NCBI GenBank assembly: GCA_044346855.1
Contig: JBIIYJ010000002.1
Location: 1-64,000 of the forward strand
Reading direction: 5' to 3'
Length of the DNA stretch: 64,000 bases
Source: CAIKKV01 sp044346855
Lineage (GTDB): Bacteria; Verrucomicrobiota; Kiritimatiellia; CAIKKV01
The translations under genes and the position numbers were made by a program. The notes beneath the pieces are model-generated. The model saw only the letters and a list, made by a program, of their open reading frames with translations, ran no database searches and had not been told where the DNA came from. Numbering within the stretch: the first letter of the stretch is position 1; each line of letters opens with the position of its first letter. This document shows positions 16,374 through 23,905 of this stretch, piece by piece.

Positions 16374-18304
16374 GCCGCACCCTTCCCACCCAGGCCGTCA
16401 TCCTCGCCGCGGGCCTCGCCACCCGGCTGCGCCCCCTCACCTGGCGGATGCCCAAGGCCTGCCTCCCGGTCTGGGGCCGCCCCGCCCTGCACCATGTGCT
16501 GAGCCTGCTGGAGTCGTGGGGCGTGCGGGAGGCGCTCATCAACCTGCACCACGAGCCGCTGACCGTCCTGGAAACGGCGCAGGCCTGGCCGGGGCGCCTC
16601 CGGCTGAACTTCTCCTTCGAGCCGCTCCAGCCCCTCGGCACCGGCGGCGCCCTCCGCAACGGCGCCTGGTTCCTGCGCGACCGCCCCTTCTGGCTGGTCA
16701 ACGCCGACGTCATGGCCGACCTGGACCCCGCCCCGCTGCTCCGGGCCTTCCACGGCCCCGCCCGCCCCCTGGCGGCCCTCTGGATGGTGCCGGACGCCGG
16801 CCCGCGCACCGTGCTGCTGAAGGACGGGTTTGTTTCTGATTTCGCAACAACGACCCACGGCGCGCCGGGCACGGCCACCTTCAGCGGGCTGCACCTGGTC
16901 CGGCCCGACGTCCTGCGCCACCTGCCCGAGGAGCCCTTTTCAAGCATCATCACGGGCTACCGGCGGGCGCTGGCGGCCGGCTGCAGGATCGCCGGCGTGG
17001 TCGTGCCGGACTCCTACTGGGAGGACATCGGCACCCTGCCGGAATACCTCGGCGCGCATGCGGCCATCGAGGCGGCCTGGAAATCGGGCGCCCGGGGCGG
17101 GCGGCTGTACGACCCGGCCGCGCCGGCCAAAGCCCGCGCCCTGCGCCGCAGCGGGGTGCATGTCGAGGGCTTCGTCTCGATCGCCGCCGGCGTCGAGGCG
17201 GGGCCAGGCGCCCGGCTGCGCAACTGCGTCCTGTGGCGCGCTGCCAGGATCGCCCCGGACGCCCGGGTCGAAAATGCCGTCGTGGCGGAAGGCGTGCGGG
17301 TCCACGGGGAGGTGACCGGCATGGCGGTCCGGGCGGACGTGCTGCCGGAGGCGGGCCCCTTTCTCGCGGCCCACGGCTGGCCGCCCGCCGAAACGGCGGC
17401 CCTGCCGCTGGGGCCGCGCGGCTCGGACCGCGCCTTTTTCCGCCTGCAGCACGCGGGGAAAAGCGCCATCCTGATCGAATACGGCCGCGAACGCCATGAG
17501 AACACGCTGTACGCGGGCCACACCCGCTTCCTGCTGGAAAACGGCATCCGCGTGCCGCACCTGCTCGGGCAGGATGCGCGCCGCCGCCTGCTCATCCTTG
17601 AGGATGCAGGCCGGCGCGACCTGCTCGCGGTCCTGGAGGGGGCCGACGAAGCGCGGCGGCTGGAGCTGTACCGGCCGGTGCTGGACCTGGCCGCGCGCCT
17701 CCACACGGACGGCACCCGCGCGGCCCGCGAGGCGAAGCTGCGCCTGGTGGCGGGCTTCTCCCCGAAGCTCTACCGCTGGGAGCGGCTCTACTTCGTCCAC
17801 CACTTCCTGCAGAACCGGCTCAAGCTGTCGCCGCGGCTGACCACCCCGATCGCCGCCGATCTCCGCCGGCTGGCCGCCCGGCTCGAACCCCTGCCGCGGG
17901 TGCTGATCCACCGCGACCTGCAGTCGACCAATGTCATCCTGACCCCGGCCGGCCCGCTCCTGATCGACTACCAGGGCATGCGCTACGGGGCGGCGGCCTA
18001 CGACCTGGCTTCCCTGCTGGCGGATCCCTACGTGTCGCTGTCGCCCCGCGAACAGGCGCTCCTGCTGGAAGACTACCGGCAAAAGTCCGGAACCGACCTG
18101 CCCGACGAACTCTTCTGGACCGCCGCGGTCCAGCGGCTGGCCCAGGCCTTGGGAGCCTATGCGAAATTAGGGGCCAATCCAGGCACCGCGTCCTTTGCCC
18201 GCCATATCCCCCCCGCGCTCGCCATGATGAAACGGGCAGTCGGGCAGTTGAAGGGTAATCCGGTTCCCCACCTTTCCTCCCTGCTCGATTCGCTCGTCAA
18301 CTGA
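16370..18304 (+). CDS. murU-amgK: Fused MurU-AmgK: MurNAc-1-P uridylyltransferase plus MurNAc anomeric kinase
   Basis: 644 aa. Residues about 8-235 form a sugar nucleotidyltransferase (ILAAGLATRLRPLT, MPKACLPVWGRPAL, WLVNADVM, SYWEDIGT). Residues about 260-320 are hexapeptide-like turns (VSIAAGVEAGPGARLRNCVL). Residues about 335-640 form an aminoglycoside-phosphotransferase-fold kinase with VLIHRDLQSTNVIL and LLIDYQGMRYG. In Pseudomonas, separate AmgK (MurNAc to MurNAc-1-P) and MurU (MurNAc-1-P to UDP-MurNAc) proteins form the anabolic recycling shortcut that bypasses fosfomycin-sensitive MurA. Here both are on one chain, directly after namZ. Other sugars (for example GlcNAc) are possible substrates; neither activity is proven from sequence. 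Confidence 0.8.
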   Translation: MSRTLPTQAVILAAGLATRLRPLTWRMPKACLPVWGRPALHHVLSLLESWGVREALINLHHEPLTVLETAQAWPGRLRLNFSFEPLQPLGTGGALRNGAWFLRDRPFWLVNADVMADLDPAPLLRAFHGPARPLAALWMVPDAGPRTVLLKDGFVSDFATTTHGAPGTATFSGLHLVRPDVLRHLPEEPFSSIITGYRRALAAGCRIAGVVVPDSYWEDIGTLPEYLGAHAAIEAAWKSGARGGRLYDPAAPAKARALRRSGVHVEGFVSIAAGVEAGPGARLRNCVLWRAARIAPDARVENAVVAEGVRVHGEVTGMAVRADVLPEAGPFLAAHGWPPAETAALPLGPRGSDRAFFRLQHAGKSAILIEYGRERHENTLYAGHTRFLLENGIRVPHLLGQDARRRLLILEDAGRRDLLAVLEGADEARRLELYRPVLDLAARLHTDGTRAAREAKLRLVAGFSPKLYRWERLYFVHHFLQNRLKLSPRLTTPIAADLRRLAARLEPLPRVLIHRDLQSTNVILTPAGPLLIDYQGMRYGAAAYDLASLLADPYVSLSPREQALLLEDYRQKSGTDLPDELFWTAAVQRLAQALGAYAKLGANPGTASFARHIPPALAMMKRAVGQLKGNPVPHLSSLLDSLVN

Positions 18305-18316
18305 TGTAGCAACAGT

Positions 18317-18440
18317 CTTGTCGCCGCCCGCAGTCCGGCGCCTGCCCAGCGCGGGCTTCGCAAGCGAAGCCCCTACACAAGACGATTTTTTAGGCACGCT
18401 TAGCGGTTGTCCTGTAGGGGCGGTGCTTGTCGCCGCCCGC
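18317..18440. repeat. Compound interspersed repeat after the MurU-AmgK gene
   Basis: The 15-mer CTTGTCGCCGCCCGC is repeated directly at 18317-18331 and 18426-18440. Between them lie a hairpin (GGCTTCG / CGAAGCC, 18354-18370) and an inverted pair GCCCCTACA / TGTAGGGGC (18369-18377, 18413-18421). The gap 18305-18561 otherwise shows no gene. Confidence 0.6.
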
Positions 18441-18561
18441 CATGTGTGGCCATGCAGCGCCAACTTCCATCGCAGAGCCCCTTCAACCCCGGGGGAAAAG
18501 CGAGGCCGCCAAGATCTTGTTGCGACAACAAATATGTTCGAAATCGAGTATAAATCCGCGG

Positions 18562-19776
18562 CTACTCCCTGCCAATATTCGGCTCGACCTGCAGGCAAAC
18601 GTTGTAGACCGACGGGTTGGATCGGCTGGTCTCCCGGATTCTTTTTACGATCTCCGCTCTCCGGTGCAAAACGTCGCTGGCCTTGAGCGCGCACGATAAC
18701 GCGGAACGCACGTCCACGCCGGTGATTTCAAAACCCCACCCTTCGCATATCCACCGCAGCGAAGCCAAGGCAATCTCCATCGCCGCCCCAGGATTCTCCG
18801 GCAACAGGGCTTCGGCAGCACGATTGAGCGTTCGAGGATCGCAATGGGCTGCCTGAGCCAACTGAACGGCAAGATCCACCAGTCCGAGCTGCCTTGCGGA
18901 AGCGAACCATTTGCCGGCATTATCGGAGCTGGCGGCAATCAGGTCAGACAGAATGGTTTCCGGCCGCTTCTCCGGGTACTTGTCCGCAATGGCGTGAAAC
19001 GTTGCGAGGGCGGTTTGTCTCCGGTTGGCGGAATGGGCAAAACGTCGATACGCCTCTTCTCGTTTCCCTTGGGCAAGCAGCAACGCCTCGCATTCCACCT
19101 CGATGGCCGCCCAGCCGTCGTATGGATTTCGGGACTCTTCGGCGTATGCCAGCGCCTCGTCGTACCGTCCCATGGCCGCCAGCGCCTTCATGCCGAATTC
19201 ACGATAATGCCAGAGTTTCGAAGGGGCTTGGTTCACCAGATCGAGCACCTCCTGGTTCCGGCGAAGGCTCAACAGGCAGGAAAAAACCGCGCTTGTGCCC
19301 CTGAAGTATCCCCCCGCACTCCCGCGAGACCAGTTTTCCATCATACACGGCCGCAACTCATCCACCCATTTCCGCCTCTCCTCGTCGGTCGAGCATAGTT
19401 CGCCCCACCGATCCGCGACCTCCACCGTGTAATCCACGCCGTCGTCCTGAAATGCCGTCCATAATCGGGCCAGCCACTTCTTCCGGATCTTCGCGTCCAC
19501 CGAGGCCCGAATGGGATATTCCAGCGCCTCATGGACCGCGTGATTCACGGCCGCCCCCAGTGAACCGGAGGAGGTGTCGATGCTCTGAAACGCCGGCCAA
19601 ATCTTTTCGATCAACCCGATTGCGCCTTCCGCGGCCAACGCGGGATCCTTGCGCACGACCTTCCGCATCTCCGACAGCGCTTCCTTCAGACGCTTCGCCG
19701 CAAGCCGGGACCCGCGCCAGCCGAAGGCTTTCGCCCGGAACCGGTTCGAAAACTGCCACTTATACTTTTCCGTCAT
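18562..19776 (-). CDS. Hypothetical helical-repeat (TPR-like) protein
   Basis: 404 aa, cytosolic, almost entirely helical. The central part has TPR-like pairs (ALAAMGRYDEALAYAEESRN, CEALLLAQGKREEAYRRFAH, LVDLAVQLAQAAHCDPRTLN). The N-terminus is basic and Trp/Phe-rich (KYKWQFSNRFRAKAFGWRGS). No catalytic motif or membrane segment is seen. It is transcribed alone, divergently from the lipoprotein at 19904. Its composition looks less GC-rich than that of its neighbours, hinting at acquisition. Function unknown; a scaffolding role would be a guess. Confidence 0.7.
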   Translation of the reverse strand: MTEKYKWQFSNRFRAKAFGWRGSRLAAKRLKEALSEMRKVVRKDPALAAEGAIGLIEKIWPAFQSIDTSSGSLGAAVNHAVHEALEYPIRASVDAKIRKKWLARLWTAFQDDGVDYTVEVADRWGELCSTDEERRKWVDELRPCMMENWSRGSAGGYFRGTSAVFSCLLSLRRNQEVLDLVNQAPSKLWHYREFGMKALAAMGRYDEALAYAEESRNPYDGWAAIEVECEALLLAQGKREEAYRRFAHSANRRQTALATFHAIADKYPEKRPETILSDLIAASSDNAGKWFASARQLGLVDLAVQLAQAAHCDPRTLNRAAEALLPENPGAAMEIALASLRWICEGWGFEITGVDVRSALSCALKASDVLHRRAEIVKRIRETSRSNPSVYNVCLQVEPNIGRE

Positions 19777-19903
19777 AACCGCCCCGCCTTTAGCAATGGG
19801 GGCATGATAACGCGCAGAAGAGAAAATGGCAAAGCCGCAAGCAGATCCGTGTTTGGCTTAAATCATCTTGTTTAGTCGTTCCATTCGAGGTATGCTAATA
19901 ACC

Positions 19904-20218
19904 ATGAGAATGCTTTCATACATGATGGTGGCAGGCTGCCTTTTGCTGGGGGGGTGCCGCGAGGCGACCCCGCCTTCCCCGGCGGACAAGCCCATCGAAA
20001 AACCGACTGCCGCTCCCGTGAAGCCGGCCGCCTCCCTGAAGCCGGCCACCCCGGTCAAACCAGCCGCCGCGGCCGAGAAGCCGGCCACCCTGGGCAGCGC
20101 CGTGGCCGATGTCATCACCCAGCGGGACAAGATTGAAGCGGGCAAGCGGGCCAAGGCCGTGATCGAGGCGACCGCCGCCAAGGAAAACAAGGACCTGGAA
20201 GACGCTCTCCAGCAATAA
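19904..20218 (+). CDS. Small lipoprotein with Pro/Ala/Lys-rich stalk
   Basis: 104 aa from ATG at 19904 (MRMLSYMMVAGCLLLGGCRE). The lipobox LLGGC marks lipidation at about Cys18. A low-complexity stalk with repeated KPA units (residues about 30-65) resembles a spacer across the wall. The C-terminal 40 residues are helical and charged (IEAGKRAKAVIEATAAKENK). An in-frame ATG at 19892 is possible. The zinc-ribbon membrane protein starts 13 bp downstream, suggesting an envelope operon. No family recognised. Confidence 0.65.
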   Translation: MRMLSYMMVAGCLLLGGCREATPPSPADKPIEKPTAAPVKPAASLKPATPVKPAAAAEKPATLGSAVADVITQRDKIEAGKRAKAVIEATAAKENKDLEDALQQ

Positions 20219-20230
20219 GGCGGCACTGGC

Positions 20231-20923
20231 ATGGCTGACATCACACTATCCTGCGAAGCGTGCGGCGCCACGCTCACGATCTCCGAGTATGCCCAGCCGG
20301 ACAACCTGGCCTGCCCCAAGTGCGCCAAGCCCCTGATCATGCCGGGCGCGAAAACGGAATCGAGCGACCGCCTCCTGCCCGCCTCGGTGCGAAAAGCGAA
20401 GGCCGACGCGCAAGCCATCAAGGAGGCGCGGGGCGAGCAGCCCGAAGTCGTCCTCACCGACATCTCCAAGAACATCCACCGGAATGTGAAGCGGCGGTCC
20501 CGCAGCGAACTGGTCGTGCCGACCATCAAGGCCCTGCTGCTGTTTTTCGTGCTGGCAGGCGCCCTGGCCTACCTCCGGTTTTTCGACGGCTACCGGCTTT
20601 TCCTGCCGGCAGAGCAATTCGACTCGGTCCGCTTCGGCGGATTCCTCGCGATCCTCTTCTTCCACGTCGTCGTGGTCGTCGAGGCGCTGACCTACGACTT
20701 CCTCACCGGCCTGTTCTGCCTGCTGGTCCCGGGTTACTCACTCTATTACCTGTTCACGACCAGCGATTCGTTCTGGCTCCGCTCCATCATGCTGTCGCTC
20801 GTGATCGTGTTCGGCCGCGATTTCGTCTTCTACAGCCACGATTACGCCATGGGCTTCTACAACTACGTCAACGTCTGGCTCGAAGCCGGCGCCACCCCGG
20901 AACCCACTACCCGGCTGAAGTAG
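20231..20923 (+). CDS. Membrane protein with N-terminal zinc ribbon
   Basis: 230 aa. Cys8/Cys11 and Cys28/Cys31 form a zinc-ribbon-like pair (CEACG...CPKC). A charged linker (40-95) is followed by about four hydrophobic segments from residue 97: IKALLLFFVLAGALAYL, FLAILFFHVVVVVEALTY, LLVPGYSLYYLF and IMLSLVIVFGRDFVFY. No enzymatic motif is seen. The short gap to the lipoprotein gene upstream suggests co-expression. Function unknown. Confidence 0.7.
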   Translation: MADITLSCEACGATLTISEYAQPDNLACPKCAKPLIMPGAKTESSDRLLPASVRKAKADAQAIKEARGEQPEVVLTDISKNIHRNVKRRSRSELVVPTIKALLLFFVLAGALAYLRFFDGYRLFLPAEQFDSVRFGGFLAILFFHVVVVVEALTYDFLTGLFCLLVPGYSLYYLFTTSDSFWLRSIMLSLVIVFGRDFVFYSHDYAMGFYNYVNVWLEAGATPEPTTRLK

Positions 20924-20955
20924 AATAGCGAATAGCTAATAGCTGATAGCGAATA
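20922..20955. repeat. GAATAGC/TGATAGC tandem repeat
   Basis: AGAATAGCGAATAGCTAATA is followed by GCTGATAGCGAATAC, a variant of the element at 13186-13213. It starts at the stop codon of the zinc-ribbon gene. Confidence 0.5.
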
Positions 20956-21075
20956 CGGTCCCCCGCCGTGAGCGCATGACGAGCGCACGTCCGCGCGAAG
21001 CAGGTGGCCCGGGCGCTCCGCGCACGGGAAGCTTTCCGTCGACAATGCGGCACGTTTCCGGCGCGGAAGAGAAGC

Positions 21076-21120
21076 TTACCACGGTGGAACACGGCGAACG
21101 GCCGACACGGTGGAACACGG
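21076..21120. repeat. ACGGTGGAACACGG repeat, doubled copy
   Basis: ACCACGGTGGAACACGGCGA is followed 10 bases later by a second ACACGGTGGAACACGG. It belongs to the family that also occurs at 21326-21356 and 25709-25740. Confidence 0.6.
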
Positions 21121-21128
21121 TTCAGAGC

Positions 21129-21231
21129 CCTGTAGTAGACGAAGCGTCACTCCAGGGTGTTAACCGCACGCCCGGAGGAAGAAAGAATCGGGGGTGTGGG
21201 GCTTGCCCTGTAGTGACGCCGCGTCTACTAC
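21129..21231. repeat. 24-bp inverted repeat, arms 55 bp apart
   Basis: Left arm 21129-21152 (CCCTGTAGTAGACGAAGCGT...) and right arm 21208-21231 (its complement with two differences) could form a long hairpin around a 55-base loop. Confidence 0.6.
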
Positions 21232-21325
21232 AGGGCTTCCCCACAAAGAACGAACTCTTTTATGCAGCTTTGCATCGCGATTATGCCCCCAAGGGAACAA
21301 CTCGCTGATGTTGGAACCGTGTCTT

Positions 21326-21356
21326 CCGTTCGCCGTGTTCCACCGTGGAAAGTCTT
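21326..21356. repeat. Inverted copy of the ACGGTGGAACACGG repeat
   Basis: The reverse complement begins AAGACTTTCCACGGTGGAAC and continues ACGGCGAA. It is identical over about 28 bases to the copy at 25709-25740, 4.4 kb away. Confidence 0.7.
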
Positions 21357-21558
21357 CTCTGGAGGCCGGCAGGGGGCTGCCACGCAAAGTCGCCTACGGC
21401 CGGGGACGGCCGACTCCATGCCGAACTGGAGCCTATCGCAAAAATTGGCGAACGGCTGCCAGGCCGCTCATGAAACAGCTGGTATGAAATGCGTGTAAGG
21501 AGCAGGGGCCGCCCCTCAAAGAACACTCCGCGCCCTCGGCGTTGGATGTTGGCGGCGG

Positions 21559-22209
21559 TTACGGACGTAATGTCCGGCCGGCCCAGGCGCGCTCGATCCA
21601 CTCGACAATCCGCCGGCCGACCTCGAGCTTGCCCATGAGGGGCAGCCGCTCCACGCCTTGTTCCGAAACAAGGGACACCACGTTCGTCTCCACGTCGAAC
21701 CCCGCGCCGGGCGCCGTGACGTCGTTCACCACCACCAGGTCGCAATGCTTCTTGCGCCGCTTCCGCGCCGCCTCCGCTTCGAAATCCCCGCCCGTCTCCG
21801 CGGCGAACCCCACGAAAACCCGGCCGCCCTTATGCGCCGAGGCGCCCGCCAGGATGTCGGGCGTCTTCACCAGCCGCAGCACCGGGGTTGTCCCCATTTT
21901 CTTAAGCTTCACCGGGTTCACCGCCGCCGGCCGCCAGTCCGCCACGGCCGCGCACATCACCAGCGCCTCGCACCAGCCCAGGTGCTCCTGCACCGCGTCC
22001 CGCATCTCCGCGGCCGACACCACGGGCGCCAGCCGCACGCCCGCGGGCGCCGGGATCGCCACCGGCCCCGAGACGAGCACCACCTCGTGCCCCCGCTCCA
22101 CCGCGGCCGCCGCCACCGCGTAGCCCATGCGGCCCGAGGACCGGTTGCTGATGTAGCGGACCGGATCGATCGCCTCGCGGGTCGGCCCGGCCGTGACCAG
22201 GATTTTCAT
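21559..22209 (-). CDS. coaB: Stand-alone CoaB, phosphopantothenate-cysteine ligase
   Basis: 216 aa. ILVTAGPTREAIDPVRYISNRSSGRMGYAVA is the signature start of the CoaB (DFP C-terminal) domain (written here in parts: TAGPTREAIDPVR, then NRSSGRMGYAVA). Later blocks ALVMCAAVADWRP, KLKKMG and VNDVTAPGAGF match CTP and substrate binding regions. CoaB joins cysteine to 4'-phosphopantothenate in coenzyme A synthesis. Most bacteria fuse it to the CoaC decarboxylase in a ~400-aa protein; here CoaC is absent, so it must be encoded elsewhere. It is the last gene of the minus-strand operon, 12 bp after the ThyA-like gene. Confidence 0.85.
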   Translation of the reverse strand: MKILVTAGPTREAIDPVRYISNRSSGRMGYAVAAAAVERGHEVVLVSGPVAIPAPAGVRLAPVVSAAEMRDAVQEHLGWCEALVMCAAVADWRPAAVNPVKLKKMGTTPVLRLVKTPDILAGASAHKGGRVFVGFAAETGGDFEAEAARKRRKKHCDLVVVNDVTAPGAGFDVETNVVSLVSEQGVERLPLMGKLEVGRRIVEWIERAWAGRTLRP

Positions 22210-22221
22210 GCCGCCGCCCTC

Positions 22222-23130
22222 CTAGTGCTTCTGGCGAAGGGTGTATTCCTCGTCGTGCGTCCGGATCTTCTCCAGCACGGCGGGCCCGGCCTCGCGGTAA
22301 ATCGCCTGGATCGTCTCGTCGCGGAACTCGTACGTCCGGTCCTCGAAGGCCGTCGTCCCGATCCGGTTGAACAGCCGCTGCCGCGCCTGCTCCAGGTCCT
22401 TGCCGTAGATGTGAAAGGAGTCCGCCTGCCAGTTCAGCCGGCCCATGCGGATGTTCCGGCTGGTCCGCCGCGTGAGCTCGGGAATGATGATCTCCCGGTT
22501 GAACAGCGTGAACCCGAACATGTTCATGAAATTGGCGCCCCAGGCGTCGTTGCTGCGGAAGCGGATGTTGCAGTTCAGCCACCACTCGCCCGTCTTCTCG
22601 TCCTCCAGGATCCGGTACCAGACCGACTGCAGGCAGGGCGGGTCGTAGCAGTCCAGGTCGATGTTGGGCATCCAGGTGATCATCTGGGCCTGGCGCGTAA
22701 AGGGCTGCTTCGCCAGCTTGGCCAGCACGCCCTCGATCTGGTCGATGGAAAAGGCGCCCGTCTCGACCGAGTGGCCCTCCTTGAGCTCGCGCCACGCGCC
22801 GTAGGCCGCCAGGCGGCCGTGGTAGGTGTATTCCCAGCGCGTGTCCGCCGCGTCGTTCATGTTCTTGACCCAGTGGTCCTTGACCCCCTGCACCTCCATC
22901 ACGTATTCGCGCAGGTCCTCGATGCCGCCGGGGAACGCCCGGTGGATCATGGGCTCGGACAGCGGGTCCTCGATCGTCAGGTTCATCGTGCAGTCGAGGC
23001 TCGCGGGATCGCCCGGCTTGTCGTACTGGGTCTTGATCCGGATGCCCTTCTCGTGGAGCGCGACCAGGGCGCGTTCATAGGTTTCGGCGAGGCCGCGGCC
23101 GGTGACGGAGAGCACGGGAATGTTGGGCAT
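22222..23130 (-). CDS. ThyA-fold protein, thymidylate synthase-like
   Basis: 302 aa from ATG at 23130, preceded by a good Shine-Dalgarno (AAGGAG). The C-terminal half follows the ThyA order: catalytic-Cys loop YDPPCLQSVWYRI, FRSNDAWGANFMNMFGF (equivalent of RSxDxxLGxPFN), and ADSFHIYGKD (DxHxY). Known thymidylate synthases methylate dUMP using methylene-tetrahydrofolate. Here the His after the Cys is Leu, and the Asn that selects dUMP seems replaced, so the substrate may differ. The operon partners (sugar kinase, SIS, CoaB) do not suggest dTMP synthesis. The fold is confident; the reaction is uncertain. Confidence 0.7.
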   Translation of the reverse strand: MPNIPVLSVTGRGLAETYERALVALHEKGIRIKTQYDKPGDPASLDCTMNLTIEDPLSEPMIHRAFPGGIEDLREYVMEVQGVKDHWVKNMNDAADTRWEYTYHGRLAAYGAWRELKEGHSVETGAFSIDQIEGVLAKLAKQPFTRQAQMITWMPNIDLDCYDPPCLQSVWYRILEDEKTGEWWLNCNIRFRSNDAWGANFMNMFGFTLFNREIIIPELTRRTSRNIRMGRLNWQADSFHIYGKDLEQARQRLFNRIGTTAFEDRTYEFRDETIQAIYREAGPAVLEKIRTHDEEYTLRQKH

Positions 23131-23147
23131 GGTCAGCTCCTTGCGGG

Positions 23148-23888
23148 TCAGGTCATGTAATGGATCCGGTGCGCATTCGCGCGGAGCTGCTCCGCGTTGT
23201 GCGCGTCGCCGCCGTCCACGTTGGCGCTGATGAACACGGGCGGGGTGAAGCCCGCCGCGGCCAGCCGCGCCACCACCTCGGCCGTCAGCGCGTTGACGAT
23301 CGCGATGCCGGTCAGGGAACTCAGGGGCCCCACCTTCTGCGGGAACCCGGGGACGGCCACGGCCGCATCGCCGTACGGCGCCCCGTTGTCGATCACCACG
23401 TCGCACAGGTCGGCCAGCTTCTTGCCGGAGGCGTGCCGGCTCTCCACGCCCCGGGTGTAGGCCAGGGCCGTGATCGCGATCGTCCGCAGCCCCTTCTCCC
23501 GGGCCGCCAGCGCCATGTCGATCACCACCGCGTTGCGCCCCGAGGTCGAGGCGATGATCAGCACGTCGCCCGCCTTCGCCGGCGAGCCGGCCAGCAGCTC
23601 CGCCCCCAATCCGGGAACGCGCTCGAACTTCGAGGTCTGCGTCATGGGGCGCACCGAGAAGTTCATGCCGTGGGGGTAGATCGGGTTGACCAGCATCAGC
23701 CCGCCCGTGCGGTACACCAGCTCCTCCGTGAGGATGAACGAGTGGGTGGCCCCGAAGGAAAACAGGCTCCGGTCGCCGCGGATCGCCTCGACGAGCAGCG
23801 AAGCCGCCCGGGCCAGCGGCTCCTTCTGCGTGGCCGCCACGCGCTCCAGCGCGGCCGCCGCCTCCTTGAAATAGGCATCCGCCGACAT
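23148..23888 (-). CDS. SIS-domain protein (UPF0309-like), second paralogue
   Basis: 246 aa. SIS-domain sugar-binding motifs are visible: SLFSFGATHSFILTEELVYR near residue 40, DVLIIASTSGRNAVVIDMAL near 107 and AITALAYTRGVESRHASGKK. Members bind phosphosugars as isomerases, etherases or regulators. About 35-40% of positions by eye are shared with the next upstream gene, including SGKKLADxxDVVxDNGAPYG. It is too short and lacks the layout of MurQ etherase. It lies 17 bp from its paralogue and 17 bp from the ThyA-like gene. The precise reaction is unknown. Confidence 0.8.
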   Translation of the reverse strand: MSADAYFKEAAAALERVAATQKEPLARAASLLVEAIRGDRSLFSFGATHSFILTEELVYRTGGLMLVNPIYPHGMNFSVRPMTQTSKFERVPGLGAELLAGSPAKAGDVLIIASTSGRNAVVIDMALAAREKGLRTIAITALAYTRGVESRHASGKKLADLCDVVIDNGAPYGDAAVAVPGFPQKVGPLSSLTGIAIVNALTAEVVARLAAAGFTPPVFISANVDGGDAHNAEQLRANAHRIHYMT

Positions 23889-23905
23889 CGCAGCCCCCTT
23901 CCCGG

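Larger units (their letters stand above)
20956..21558. other. 600-bp gap without a gene, filled with repeats
   Basis: Several reading frames cross this gap but none resembles a protein, and none has a good start site. It holds the repeat copies listed at 21076-21120, 21129-21231 and 21326-21356. It also holds a CAGGTGGCCCG segment (21001) that recurs in the gap near 25763. Confidence 0.6.

Noticed and set aside
21194..21498. Several 70-110-codon frames in the 20.9-21.5 kb gap
   Set aside because: They run through repeat copies, overlap each other on both strands and lack start signals.
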